Below are positions 33,425 through 44,582 of a stretch of 64,000 nucleotides of DNA, one piece after another. Numbering within the stretch: position 1 is the stretch's first letter; every line of letters starts with the position of its first letter. This DNA is from Fragilaria crotonensis (taxonomy: Eukaryota > Bacillariophyta > Fragilariophyceae > Fragilariales > Fragilariaceae): positions 62,001 through 126,000 of the forward strand of contig JAKSYS010000034.1 in assembly GCA_022925895.1 (NCBI GenBank), written 5' to 3'. The notes under the pieces were generated by a model that saw only the letters and a list, made by a program, of their open reading frames with translations, made no database searches and was not told the origin of the DNA. A program made the translations under genes and the position numbers.

Positions 33425-35303
33425 GGTTTATCACTGAGAACTCACAAGGATTAGAAAACGACATCGTATGCTCGATTGGAGAAACGTACGCAACCGTTTG
33501 ATGTGAACTTACAAAGGTTGAATGAACGGTGATCACAGCGATGCGGATGTTAAGAAAAATGATGTAAATGTAGTGTTCGCTTGTGGAAGTTCAGGAACTA
33601 ATTCTTGTGCCCTGTTATCGTTTTGATTCCTTCCGCCTCCCAGGGGTGACCTCTGACGTATGCGTTTGCTGCAACGTACATGTGACATCGTGCATGCTCA
33701 GCCCTAAGTGTTTTCGCTCCCAAATGTGCTCTCTTGTTGACGTCACTCACAAATTGCCCTACCTTTTGGATGTAGAACATCTTTGACTGGGACTAGATTC
33801 CGTAGTGACGTTGCCAAATCTCGTTATTGTTGTCAGCTTGACGTCGATCCTTCCGGAACGACGCGTTGCTTGCGTAAGATGTGCATAATACTTAGTCGGA
33901 GTACGCACTAGCTTCCGACTGGTTTTGCATACTCGCGTAGCTCGTAGAACTCATTTGTACATTTTGTATGCATATGCTACTACAAGTACCGGTAGCAGAA
34001 GCTACAAGGTACCGGTAGACGACAGTCCGCTGTGGTTCAATCGTGGTGGTACAGTACGAGTACTACCGGTAGCTAGTAGAGTCACCTGAGGGTTTGGAGA
34101 TTTGATTGTTCATAATTCATAATTCATAATTCATATAATACATGAATGTATGCTCGAAGGATAACATAGAGTGACAATTACAATGAACAATGAAATCCGA
34201 ACTCCGAGCTCTGAACTCCGAGTACCGAGTACTGGTACTAAGTATGGTACTCGAGTACTGGAGTACTCCAGTACTGGCTTACCAACAATCTCTGCATACC
34301 AGCAAGTAGTACTAGTACCACATTCACTCATTTTTCTTTTGACTGTTCTGTGCACTAGTGATGTGGTGGTTGTCAATGTGCCATGACAAGGGACCTCACA
34401 CTTGACTCAAGGTTGTTGTGTCCATTCAAAATCTAGTGTATTGCACTCCTGATGTGGAAGATTTTACTTGGTTCTTGTCTTCCCAATCAGTCCCTTTACA
34501 ATTCTTTCTCCTTCCATTGGTTTGAAAGTAGCTTCAGAACATGCTTTGTCATATTTTTGCATGGCAAGAAATCACATGTATTTCAATACCTCTGGTGATA
34601 CAATTCAAGGCATTCTTTCTTGCAATTGTAAATGCTCTCACAAGATATGCTGTCACATTCTCTTGGCAACCAATCCCCATGCACAATACCTCAATCCTCT
34701 GTTAAGGTTTGATAAGGATGCCTTCAGGAGAAACTTGTGGTGTGGTGGGCGAATAGCTCAAGAATAGTCCTCTCATCTGCTCTGAATTGCTCATTGATCA
34801 ACTCAGCGTACAAGTAAAGAAGGAGATTGAACACCTTTGTTCCTCTCGCATGATGTCCTCTGTTAATTGCATTCTAAGTGCTGGCAGCAATAAAGCCTTG
34901 AACAACATATCTTCCACATTTTGTAAGAGACAGGCCTCATGGATTTCTTGTCTGCAGCTGCCCGCAGCTCTGGTTTAATCAGCAGTTGGTGTTGCTTCAA
35001 TCAACAGTGGGTTAAACTTGTCTGCGGTGGTGATGACAGCAGGCAGGTGCACAGGCTGATTTGATTGATATATTTTTATCTATACAAGCAATCAAATCAC
35101 TTCCCAATTCTATTCGGATCAGATATGATCAAAAAGAAGTCCAGCGCAGGTGCTCTTCTTAGGACCAATGAGATTGTAATTTTGATGAGCGAGTCAGCCT
35201 GCAATGCCTTTTTCTGGTGCCCGCTTGTCAAATCTTTGATAGCCCCTTTACAAGGATTTTTGTCAGAGTACGCGCACCACCTTCATTCCATTAACAGTAT
35301 AGC
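33425..35303. other. 1.9-kb gene-free region with GTAC islands
   Basis: No gene seen. GTAC-rich stretches occur at 33895-34075 and 34200-34320 (for example ggagtactccagtactgg). A (CATAATT)n repeat lies at 34111-34135. 34390-35060 is AT-rich with short unsupported frames. Confidence 0.55.
34111..34135. repeat. Short tandem repeat (CATAATT)n
   Basis: Three and a half copies of the 7-bp unit cataatt. Confidence 0.7.
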
Positions 35304-35613
35304 TACACCGAGTACAGTATTTAGTCTGGTCCAGACTATTGTGCAACATGCCATTTTTTGACCCCAAACAAATATTAGTCTGGATAGGCCAATTTGCAAA
35401 TATTGGCGCACGGATACCAGAGGCATCAGGAAACACATCTACGATTTGTCTTATCAGCGATGCAGAAGCCACATGAAAGAATCCGAATTTTCCTGATGCA
35501 CTTTCGGCAAAAATAAGTTTCAAGCATATATCATAGTAGTCTGGACCACATTATTTTGGAATTCAGACTATTTGCCCATCCAGACTATATGTTCATATAC
35601 TGTACTCGGTGTA
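35304..35613. mobile_element. 306-bp MITE with TA target duplication
   Basis: Perfect 15-bp inverted ends CACCGAGTACAGTAT at 35306-35320 and 35597-35611 are each flanked by TA (35304-35305 and 35612-35613), as in Tc1/mariner-type elements. Inside the ends are TAGTCTGG/CCAGACTA motifs in both orientations (35321-35338, 35533-35542, 35565-35588), including the palindrome tagtctggtccagacta. No coding capacity. Confidence 0.65.
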
Positions 35614-35961
35614 CCGTTGTAGAGTCTGGGAAATACAACCAATGTTGTATTGCTATTGTACAAATCTGTAGACCTAGTATCTATACCCAGCTCTCAAAAT
35701 GGGGTATGGCCATTGTAGATTATGTATTAACATACAGAATTGTTCTCAAGCGGGGCATGGTATGTAAATTCAACCCTTATCGCATGTGGAGTCGATTTTT
35801 TACTGACACGAATACAACGAAATTCAACTGTTCGGAGGCAATATTTCAGGATACACCTTGAAGGAGATCAGATTCGATCGCTACAAATTTCTGGCCTTGT
35901 TGCCGTGATGCATTTTCTCCACCATCCATTTAATTTGACACACAGTTGAGCAGGTGTCAAC
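35614..35961. other. Gene-free spacer before Crypton 2
   Basis: No supported gene. It may contain the left end and promoter of the Crypton. Confidence 0.45.
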
Positions 35962-37142
35962 ATGGATATTGCTCAAAACGAAGCTCAAAATGAAGCACAA
36001 CGTGCCCAGCGTTTTCTTGGTGGCACTGGCAAACAGTACAAACCCTCACTAGACAGCCTGATGTCATTTATTGCGGGTCAACCATTTGCTCGTGACTACA
36101 TTTACACTGATGCTGAGCTTTGTGCGATTCAGCCTAAACACGTGCTTCGTTGGATGAATTTCAGGACTTTCGGCACAATTATTCCTCCTGTTGATGCTAA
36201 CCCAATTGGCGCCAGATCCAGTTCGCTGCAGTACTGGAAAAAAGCTATCTCATTCTTTCATCCCGACAGACTTATGGTGTGGAGTGCTGGTCGAAGTGAA
36301 GGGAACCCAACAAGAAGTATCGAGATCAACAATCTTATAAAACGCGTAAAGAAAAAGGAGGTAAGAAAACAGGGTGTGATGTCTCAGACTCGTAGGGCTA
36401 TTACGGAAGTGGAGTTTCGATCGTTGCACACAGTATTACGTGACGTGAGTAACAGTATGTTGTGGCGATACGGTATGAGTGCCTTGATCAATTTCCAGTT
36501 TCATGTAATTGGAAGGATCGATGACACCACGCAGGTTTTGATAGATCACCTTCGCGTTCATGATTCGTTTTCGAATTGCTTGAAGACGAAGTTGAATTGG
36601 TCAAAGAACGTTGGAGACGAGCGCGATGCTCCCTGGCAAATTATCTTGAGATCAATGGACACAATGTACTGTGTCCTGGTAAGTTTGGCGATTTGGATGG
36701 AGATGAATATGCGTGCTAATGCAAGTGCTGGGGCTTCGCCGTATGTGTTCTCGTTTAGCGACGATGTTGATGTTCCTAGCGGTGGACAGAAGGCAAAAAT
36801 ATTGCGCAGACTATTTTCGGGCAGAAAGTATTTAAGATGGAGGAGTTTACTCGTAATGCTGATGACAGTGGGTGCTTGCTTGGTAGTCACAGCATTCGTA
36901 AGTATGCAGCTACGCACGCTCGGAAATGTGGATGCAACAAAGACGAGAAAGATATCCGGGGCAGGTGGAAATCCAAAGGGCGAGTTTCTGATGTGTATGA
37001 CGATGTAGAGCTGCCTTACCCGGATGCTAAAGTTGCAGAGAAGCTATGCATCGGAGGGGCTTGTTTCTATTTGTTTCGAATGAAGACTCGAGTGTCAATG
37101 GCGGTGTTGTCGATGATGCTGCTGGAGCCAACATTGAAATGA
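35962..37142 (+). pseudogene. Crypton tyrosine recombinase (copy 2)
   Basis: The N-terminal part reads MDIAQNEAQNEAQRAQRFLG, with KKKEVRKQGVMSQTRRAITE and NWSKNVGDERDAPWQIIL. The frame then shifts near 36830 into EEFTRNADDSGCLLGSHSIR, giving the HxxR motif, then KDEKDIRGRWKSKGRVSDVY with the candidate nucleophilic Tyr. Strong similarity to copy 1 in all blocks identifies conserved parts of the family. One added base at the shift would join the two, so this may be recent damage or consensus error. Confidence 0.7.
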
Positions 37143-38070
37143 TGAAGACGTTTGTTCTTACTCAAGTTGTTCCGAACATCCGTCGACGATTACCGGACTC
37201 GTGTGCACTGGTTCTTGGTAAAGCTTTTCTTTGGTTCATTTATTGCAATGATGCCGTGTCTGATAACTTCATCCCAGAGGAATTCAAGCATCGAATCAAG
37301 ACGGAATTACAAGAAATCCTTACGGCTTCAGGAGTTGACGTTGAGGGCGAGAACTACAATCCAATTCACCGAGTGCCTGTGATAGTAAGTGGAGATCAAG
37401 GAAGTGTTTTCATTGATGCGATTGATAACGTTGAAGATGACGAAGGCGGCGGTGGCGGCGGTGCAGTTGTTGGTGGCATAGCAGGAGGGAGGCCGGGAGC
37501 GGGGATGAATGCACAATTGATGGCTGTTCATTCATTAGCAACGCAGGTGCGTCGCGAGGTCCACGAGATCAAGTTGTCTCAGGTGGCAGATCGAACTTGG
37601 ATGCAGAGGAACTTTGGAATTGTGAATACGAACATGAGGAGGCTGGGAATTACAGCAGCCGTTCGGGTTGTGCAGGGTGCTGGCGCCATTGCTGGCGCTG
37701 GTGTCGGGGCGGCGGCAACAATGATGACAACATGCTAGCTGCGGCGGGGTTGCAAAACCTCGCGAGACAGCAGCAGCCAGTCTGAGCCCATGCCCCGCAA
37801 CTTGTATGATCTGTGGGCAGAGTACATGTTTGGTATTGGAGGAGGAAGCCAGCATCGCAGTTTACACACTTGGAACGTGGAAAATCCAAGCACAAGTATT
37901 TTCGTCGGAATGTGATTTGGAGAATGGTGCTAAGGATGGTGAACAGAGGTTTGACCTCTGATACCGCCATAGACCATATTTATTCTGTGTATGGTGCCGG
38001 AACGTCTGTGACAAAGATAATCAATGCTATCATTGATGATAGGAAGAGGGGAGGCTTAATCCAAACCTAG
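37046..38070 (+). pseudogene. Crypton C-terminal region with GCR1_C-like domain (copy 2)
   Basis: The frame at 37046-37738 covers FVLTQVVPNIRRRLPDSCAL, KAFLWFIYCNDAVSDNFIPE, a Gly-rich stretch and VADRTWMQRNFGIVN. The frame then changes, and 37790-38070 encodes NLYDLWAEYMFGIGGG followed by ERGKSKHKYFRRNVIWRMV and AIDHIYSVYGAGTSVTKIIN. The last part has the LWxEYxxGxGG and basic RR(N/K)VxW pattern of GCR1_C and closely matches 11887-12183. Confidence 0.65.
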
Positions 38071-38774
38071 TTATGTAATTGTTCTTTTGTTGTCTCCACT
38101 TTTTCGTTTCGTACTCGTTGAGTACAAGTATGAAGTATGAATACTTCTGCGTTTATGTACTCAAGTACACATGTACTGAGATACGATACTTGTACGACGC
38201 TCCTACATACATTCAAGCAATACGACGTCGTACCTAGTTGTACTCAAAATTGTATTAAAATCATATACGTTCGTATTAGATCAGAAATGTTACCAAAGTA
38301 ACGTTACAGCAGTAGATTTTCCGCGACCGATACTATGTGCCACGAGACGCTCTACGTAAATCTAAAATACCCCTATGAGGACAGCAGTATTCTCACGCGT
38401 AATTCCTATTGAATTTAATGGTATTTTCAATGATTCAGTAACGCTGTGGGTACTCAAAAATAGTGCAGAAATGTTACCTTCAGCCCTAAGTAGAACGTTA
38501 CTCGAAGACACTCTCGCGGTGGTACTTTTGAGTGCTCGCAAACCAGCGACAGTACCAGCAACTCCATTCAACAATCATGCTGATGGCTGGTTTCCTCCCA
38601 TGCTGGACCAGCCAAAGAACCAGCACCTATCATTTGTACTTGTCTCTCTTATGGAGTTGATTCATGAACAGGAGGCAGGTGGATCCTCGGAAGGGGAGCT
38701 CGTTCCGGAATAGCACAGTACTTGTTGAGTACTGTACTATTTTACAGATCTCACGCCTCGAATGCACTGACGAG
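38071..38774. other. Gene-free region with a GTAC island
   Basis: GTAC-rich at 38105-38240. The following 500 bases have only short unsupported frames. Confidence 0.5.
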
Positions 38775-39625
38775 AATGGAATTTTGAAGCAACGGACTTG
38801 GCAAAATCTGAGTAGACAGAAAGTTTCGAGGTACTTTCGCAACCTTAAATCTGCTTGAAATTTATGAAACGGACGAAAATTGATTGACTTGTGTTTGAAT
38901 ATGTGATCAAGGTGCAGAGTCCGGATGCCAGCGATGTCGTCACGAGTGGATAATGGAATTTTGAAGCAACAGACTTGGCAAAATCTGAGTAAACAGAAAG
39001 TTTCGAGGTACCTTCGTGACTTTGGATCTGCTTGAAATTTTGGAAACGGACGAAAATTGATTGACTTGTGGTTGAATATGTGGTGAAGGTGCATAGTCTG
39101 GATGCCATAGATGTCGTCACGAGTGGATAATGGAATTTCGAAGCAACGGACTTGGGGAAAATCTGAGTAGGCAGGAAGTTTCGAGGTACTGTCGTGACCT
39201 TGGATCTGCCTGAAATTTTGGAAACGGACAAGAATTGGTCGACTTATGGTTGAATATGTGGTGAAGGTGCATAGTCTGGATGCCATAGATGTCGTCACGA
39301 GTGGATAATGGAATTTCGAAGCAACGGACTTGGGGAAAATCTGAGTAGGCAGGAAGTTTCGAGGTACTGTTGTGACCTTGGATCTGCCTGAAATTTTGAA
39401 AACGGACAAGAATTGGTCGACTTATGGTTCAATATGTGGTCAATAAGCTGAGTCCGGATGCCACTGATGTCATCACAAGAGGACAATGGAATTTCGAAGC
39501 AATGGACTAAGGAACAATCTGAGTAGGCAGAAAGTTTCAAGATTCTTTTGCAACCTTGGATCTGTTTCAAATTCTTGAAACAGATAAGAACTAGTTGACT
39601 TGTGGTCCAATATGTGATCATGACA
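38775..39625. repeat. Satellite-like array: five units of 177-178 bp
   Basis: Units begin with aatggaattt(t/c)gaagcaa at 38775, 38952, 39129, 39307 and 39485, so periods are 177, 177, 178 and 178. Units 3 and 4 are the most alike and unit 5 is the most diverged. A minus-strand frame stays open across the 177-bp units only because 177 is a multiple of three; it is not a gene. Confidence 0.9.
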
Positions 39626-40044
39626 TGGTTACTGTGTGAAGGTCGTTCCACGAACATAAACATAAATAAATTCATGTGGTCTACTGGCTACTGGGCACTT
39701 CGCACTTGCCATGAAACTGGACAGTCTTGTGCGATGCCTTGCTGTAGATTTTCGCGTGCGTACTTTCTATACCGGACGCTACGGTAACATCCTGCGTTAT
39801 TATATTTCCTAGTTACTCTCGTAGTATGTTGCTATGTTTGTTCGGAAGAACTCCAGTGCTCAGTCCTTGTAGTACAAGTACTACGGAAGTATTGTACTGA
39901 GTAAAACTGAAATACTGCAGTTCCTTATTACTGGGGTACCTGATACTGTAGCCTCTGTGGAGGTATGGTACAGTAGTGTGTGGACAGTCTCTACACGTGC
40001 TCACCTAGACGATATGCATATCCGACGGACGCCACGACGACTGA
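39626..40044. other. Gene-free region with a GTAC island
   Basis: GTAC-rich at about 39850-39975 (ttgtagtacaagtactacgg). It ends at the TGA target duplication of the Harbinger element (40042-40044). Confidence 0.6.
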
Positions 40045-40103
40045 GGGCCTGTCCAGACAAAAAAAATCAATCCAAGTTTCCAAGTTTCCAAGGGCGCATA
40101 ACC
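40045..40103 (+). repeat. Left TIR of the Harbinger element
   Basis: Begins GGGCCTGTCCAGAC, then an 8-A run, then atcaatccaagtttcc. It matches the reverse complement of 43757-43815. Confidence 0.9.
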
Positions 40104-40257
40104 AAATAATTCTGGCTTCGATTTTTGTCAGTGGGCAGTAGAGTCCAGACAAAAAATAAAACATCGAAGTATAGAACTCCCAAGTTCCCCGTGAAAATCG
40201 ATGTTGGGGAGTACATGCACGTACACATAACAACGTTTTGGTTCACAAGAAATAAAG

Positions 40258-41697
40258 ATGACTGCCAACCGCAATAAGGCAAGGAGAAGAAGAGTGTCAT
40301 ACTCAATTGACTTACAACATTCAGCTACAGTCTCGAACATAGTCGTGAATTCGGCAGCTGTTGTAGTTCAAAATGTCACTAATCTTGAGCAACGATTGCG
40401 AAGAAATATGCCAAATCCTCTTTTATCTAACCCAGTCCGGCGACGATGTCGACCACGCAGACGAAGGTCTGTTAGTGACATTTACAAAGAACTTGGCAGA
40501 ATCTACTTCCGGAGGGCATACCGAATGACATATACATCTTTTAGACGTCTTGCTGCCTTGCTTCGTCCATATATCATTACCGCATGTGGCTCGAAAGGCG
40601 CTCCAAGGTATTGCCCAAATGGTCCCATTTCACCCGATGTCCGACTTGCCTGCGCAATTCGATGGTTTGCGGGCGGTTCTACATATGACATTATGACTAC
40701 TTTTGGCATCAGTCATACGGACACAATCAACAGCTACTGGTACGTTGTTGATGCTATTAACCAGCATCCAAGATTTGAAATTAAATACCCAGATGACCAA
40801 GAGAAACAGCGATCTATTGCTGCAGGTTTTGCAGAAGTGTCATCTGCTGGATTTCGGTGCTGTGCTGGGGCCATAGATGGCATTCTTATTTGGACTCATA
40901 AGCCCTCCGAGACAGATTGCGCCAACATAGGATGTAGTCCAGGGAAATTCATGTGCTCGAGAAAGAAGAAGTTCGGCCTGAATTGTCAGGCTGTGTGCGA
41001 TGTCCGGGGACGATTTCTGGACATATCTATCTTATATCCTGGTAATACATCGGACTGTCTTGCTTTTGAAGGAATGTCCCTTTTCCACCGATTGGAACAG
41101 GGCATATTAGCTCCTGAATTGTGCCTATTTGGTGATAATGCCTACTTGAACACAGCGTACATGGCTACACCATTTCCTGCTGTCTCCGGTGGTTCAAAAG
41201 ATGCGTATAACTTTTATCATTCTCAAGTGAGAATTCGAATAGAATGCGCGTTTGGGATGTTGACGCATCGATGGGCGATCCTCAGAAGTCCCATACCCAT
41301 GAAGGTACCTGTACACAAGACAGTTGCGCTGGTACTTTCACTCGCAAAGCTTCACAATTACTGCATCGATGAAAAGGAAGCGCACTGTGATGTGGCATAC
41401 AGTTCTGCGATTGATGAATGGCGAAACGAGCTAACTGGAGCTGTTCCATTGGTTGAAACAACACACCATCAACATGCCGATGACAGCAGAAATACCGGCA
41501 CTGTTGCTCCACTTCAGTTGCTAGATGGTGGCAACCATTTTGATGACATCGGTCTGAATGGTCGCTACAATAGACAGAGACGGTACAATTACCTGAGTCG
41601 GAGAACGGGAATTCCACTTCCACGCGATCGATTACATTCACACGTCGCGGATACTGGTCTAACGAGGCCCATGCCGATACCACGTCGTCGTAGATAA
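40258..41697 (+). CDS. Harbinger DDE nuclease (element 2), intact
   Basis: A 479-residue transposase with a complete DDE core: GAIDGILIWTHKP (D207), SRKKKFGLNCQAVCDVRGRF, LYPGNTSDCLAFEG, CLFGDNAYLN (D293), RIECAFGMLTHRWAIL (E329) and LAKLHNYCIDE. A helix-turn-helix-like stretch precedes it (CAIRWFAGGSTYDIMTTFG, about 132-150). The N- and C-termini are Arg-rich. No stops or frame changes. It is a different Harbinger lineage from the ALP1-like element at 16-17.5 kb. The enzyme would act on the 58-bp TIRs that bound this element. Confidence 0.9.
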   Translation: MTANRNKARRRRVSYSIDLQHSATVSNIVVNSAAVVVQNVTNLEQRLRRNMPNPLLSNPVRRRCRPRRRRSVSDIYKELGRIYFRRAYRMTYTSFRRLAALLRPYIITACGSKGAPRYCPNGPISPDVRLACAIRWFAGGSTYDIMTTFGISHTDTINSYWYVVDAINQHPRFEIKYPDDQEKQRSIAAGFAEVSSAGFRCCAGAIDGILIWTHKPSETDCANIGCSPGKFMCSRKKKFGLNCQAVCDVRGRFLDISILYPGNTSDCLAFEGMSLFHRLEQGILAPELCLFGDNAYLNTAYMATPFPAVSGGSKDAYNFYHSQVRIRIECAFGMLTHRWAILRSPIPMKVPVHKTVALVLSLAKLHNYCIDEKEAHCDVAYSSAIDEWRNELTGAVPLVETTHHQHADDSRNTGTVAPLQLLDGGNHFDDIGLNGRYNRQRRYNYLSRRTGIPLPRDRLHSHVADTGLTRPMPIPRRRR

Positions 41698-41777
41698 CAC
41701 TTTCAGACTCTCATGTTTAGAACACGACACTCTAAATACTACTAGTGGTAGTAAATTAGCTAGCAGTTACTAATACT

Positions 41778-43494
41778 CTAAGCACTAGACGAGTCTAATT
41801 GACGTATCTCTTCCTCCAGCAGACGGCCTTCTTCAATGTAGAACTCTGAAAGTCTTTGGGTGCTCTCGTCGTTTGGTTTCAACTCCGCATTTAGCTTTCT
41901 ATACTTACGTGCTAAGTCGACAAGCTCTGCTCGTCGACGAAATGCACGTTCGCGACTTCGCTCCGCTCCTTCTGATTGCTGACGTTGCTCCTCCAATTGT
42001 CTTTCGTGATTTCTGTCTTCAACTCGATCAAATACCATCTGCCGCTGACACTCAGCAAGCTCTTTGATGGATTCCACGAGAGGAATCAACGAGGAGCCTG
42101 CATTGAGTTCTTGCTGCTGTTGGCGTCGCAGAGCGCGACTGCGACCAACACTACTGCTGTTGCTTCTTGCTGTGCTGCTGGAAACAGGTGCACGCGAAGC
42201 ATCCGCAGCTCCTGCCTTGTTGTTGAGACGCTGTAGAGAAGATTGGAGAATTTGATGTGCGTCGGCGACCTCCCAAAAGTATAAAAGGTAAGATGGACGA
42301 CCGTTTAGGAACGACGCTCGACTCTGCAAAGCTCGTGGCGGTCGTTGAGTAAGACCACCAATGTTCTGCTGCTCTCTGCTGGTGGCACTGTTCTCGTCGT
42401 CGTCATCTGCTTGTTGAGATGGCGTCAAAGAGGACGATGCGTCATCGGCATTGCTATCCTGGTGCTCTTCTTCTTGTGCATCCCTCCCGCCTTCTCCCTG
42501 GCCACTTTGCTCCCAGCGGGTGATTATACGAAGTAAGTCGGATCGCATGGAAACCAGAAGATCTTCAATTCTCTGAGGTGTTGCTGGCGAGAGTCCTGCT
42601 ACATGTGCATACGAGCAATCGATTGCATTCATGAAATCTACATGGCACTCGGATGCTGGTGCAATTGGATTGAAGTCATTGCTATTCCATAGGTCGCTCA
42701 TCACTTCAAATACAGTAGGAGGTCTATGAATCGGCAAATGACAAGTGTTAGCAACAAGCCGAGTGATGACAAGCCATAACAAGCAAGAAAAGAGTGAAAC
42801 TCTTATCAAGCGATGATAATCCGCCACTCGCATCTTACCTTATTTGAGAATTACGTGCATCTAGTTCCTGACGCGATCTTGTGTTGGCCCTGGCAAGAAA
42901 CAGACGCTTCACGTCATCCTGTGTTAGGCACATTATCACACGAAGATACGGTACACTTCCTCGCCAGTTGCCTCCGCCACCCCCGCCAGCAGTACTGCCA
43001 GTAATGCTATTTGATCCTTGTTGTTGTTGTGCTCTTATTAACAGATCACGAAGCCTAAAGACTTCATTTGTAAGGAATTCAATGTCAGCAACATTGTGAA
43101 TCGGATTTCGCTCAAGCCACTCGATTATTTGAATCCTAGTCCAGTTGCTTGGACGAGGCACTGGAGTAATGTTAAACAAGTTTGCCCGCCGTGTAATCTC
43201 ATGCACAAAATCCGTATTTTTGGGGCGCAGGAAAGAATTCTTGGGAAGGAGTGACCATGGCTCTTGCTCGAACGAAAACAAAGGTTGTTCTTCGTTGCTG
43301 TTGTTGCGATGCACAAGGCCAATACACAGTAAGTACAATACCTTTTTTTCGTTTCCAGACTCCACATATACTTGTTCGCTCACACAGCAATAGTCATCTT
43401 CTCCATCTCCATCAACAGAGGAAACGCCATTTATTGATGCTTGGTTGGGTTCATCGTCATTGCCTTCGTGAATTCCTTCATCTGAAGAACTCAT
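41778..43494 (-). CDS. Harbinger accessory protein (element 2)
   Basis: The second gene of the element, convergent with the nuclease. The start is an ATG at 43494 (MSSSDEGIHEGNDDE), exon 1 is 42839-43494, the intron is 42724-42838 (gtaaga to catag, 115 bp), and exon 2 is 41778-42723. The splice gives NSQIR-PPTVFEVMSDLWNS in frame. The protein is acidic at the N-terminus, with a helical WTRIQIIEWLERNPIHN block, a Gly-run, a Ser/Asp-rich middle and a Glu/Arg-rich coiled-coil C-terminus (RVEDRNHERQLEEQRQQSE). No clear Myb domain is visible, so calling it the Myb-like partner rests on position; it may be a lineage-specific partner. Confidence 0.7.
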
Positions 43495-43756
43495 GTTGGT
43501 AACAGTCCATATTTTTGTGCCACACACTACTATAATAGCAACGACCGAACTCGATTTCGTTCTTGACGCGTATGGAAAGATCTTTTTGTGTACGTCAGCA
43601 CATTTCGAAGTAGTGGTCAGAACGTAACAAGTTAAACAGGTTATGAAACTTCGATTTATAAACTTGGCAAAAAAACTTTCGTTAACTTGGATGTCGAGGT
43701 TAACGAAAGATGAGTCCCGCCAAACGAGAAATCGAAGTTGAATCACGAATGTACAG

Positions 43757-43815
43757 GTTATCCGCCCTTGGAAACTTGGAAACTTGGATTGATTTTTTTT
43801 TGTCTGGACTGGGCC
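43757..43815 (-). repeat. Right TIR of the Harbinger element
   Basis: The reverse complement begins GGCCCAGTCCAGAC, then a 9-A run, then atcaatccaagtttcc. It lies 49 bases before the glutaredoxin start codon. Confidence 0.9.
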
Positions 43816-43863
43816 TGATGCTCGTCGTTTTCACTTAATCTGTTCCAAGTTCCAAGCCTAACC

Positions 43864-44478
43864 ATGACTATGGCTCGATGCACTCTTTCTCTCTTACTTG
43901 CTGCTGGAGCAGCGTTGTCCGCCAACGGCTTCGCTACTCCCACCCCTGCCCAAGCGCTAGGATTGTCCAAAACAATGTCCGTTCCGACACGAGCGACATC
44001 GTCGTCGACTCGACTCTTTTTGTCTGATGATTTTCTCCAGCAATCTCCGCAGGATACGAGGGAGCGCATCGAAGCGTTGGTGGAGGCGCACCCCGTCCTC
44101 TTATTCATGAAAGGAACCCAGCTTTTCCCGCAGTGTGGATTTTCCAACACGGCAGTCCAAATCCTCAACACCTTTAATCTCGAATTTCATTCGGTTGATG
44201 TCTTGGCAGATGATGTCATCCGACAAGGTATCAAGGATTATTCGCAATGGCCTACGATTCCGCAGCTTTACGTCGCAGGCGAGTTCATTGGAGGATGTGA
44301 TATGTAAGTACTACTACGCAAATATCAGCATTACTGTTTTTTCATGTTTGGACGTTGTATAATCTTACTGTAATAAATCTTCGAAACGCTGCACCACAAA
44401 AACGTAAGCATGATTGAGATGTACCAGTCGGAAGAACTTGCAGAATTGATTGAAAAGGCCAAGGCAAACATGATGTAA
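43864..44478 (+). CDS. Plastid monothiol (CGFS) glutaredoxin
   Basis: A 169-residue CGFS glutaredoxin that carries [2Fe-2S] clusters and works in iron-sulfur transfer; plastid relatives are GRXS14-like. The N-terminus MTMARCTLSLLLAAGAALSA-NGFATP is a signal peptide with an A-N-G-F|A motif close to the diatom plastid cleavage signal. The domain has VLLFMKGTQLFPQCGFSNTA (active Cys about 91), SQWPTIPQLYVAGEFIGGCD and, after one intron (44304-44408), IMIEMYQSEELAELIEKAKA. The splice (AT|C) restores the Ile of GGCDI. A Harbinger element ends 49 bases before the start codon and must have displaced the original promoter or 5' leader. Confidence 0.92.
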
Positions 44479-44582
44479 GTGGTAGGATGATTGCGCAGGT
44501 AGTCTTTTAAAAAGCATCGGTACGGGATCTTTCAGCCTAGATTATTAGAGACAAAACAACGGTACTAAAAGTAGTAAGCACC

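Larger units (their letters stand above)
35962..38070 (+). mobile_element. Crypton-type DNA transposon (copy 2)
   Basis: Plus-strand sequence encodes, in order, a tyrosine recombinase, a Gly-rich linker region with conserved FVLTQVVPNIRRRLPDS, and a C-terminal GCR1_C-like domain. This is the same order as copy 1 at 11.9-13.9 kb, which runs on the other strand. The long first frame (348 codons) shows that it is younger than copy 1, but the frame changes about three times across the element. Ends cannot be set because Cryptons lack inverted repeats. Confidence 0.75.
40045..43815. mobile_element. Complete-looking PIF/Harbinger element, 3.77 kb
   Basis: Terminal inverted repeats of about 58 bp at 40045-40103 and 43757-43815 share agtttccaagtttccaaggg and differ at only a few positions. 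The element is flanked by TGA on both sides (40042-40044 and 43816-43818), the 3-bp target duplication size of Harbinger. It carries two uninterrupted convergent genes, a DDE nuclease (plus) and an accessory protein with one intron (minus). Intact genes, near-identical ends and a clean duplication suggest a young and possibly autonomous copy. Confidence 0.9.

Noticed and set aside
38630-39675. Long minus-strand frames with repeated HYPLVTTSMASRLCTF-like peptides
   Set aside because: They arise because a 177-bp satellite unit is a multiple of three; the peptide has no independent support.
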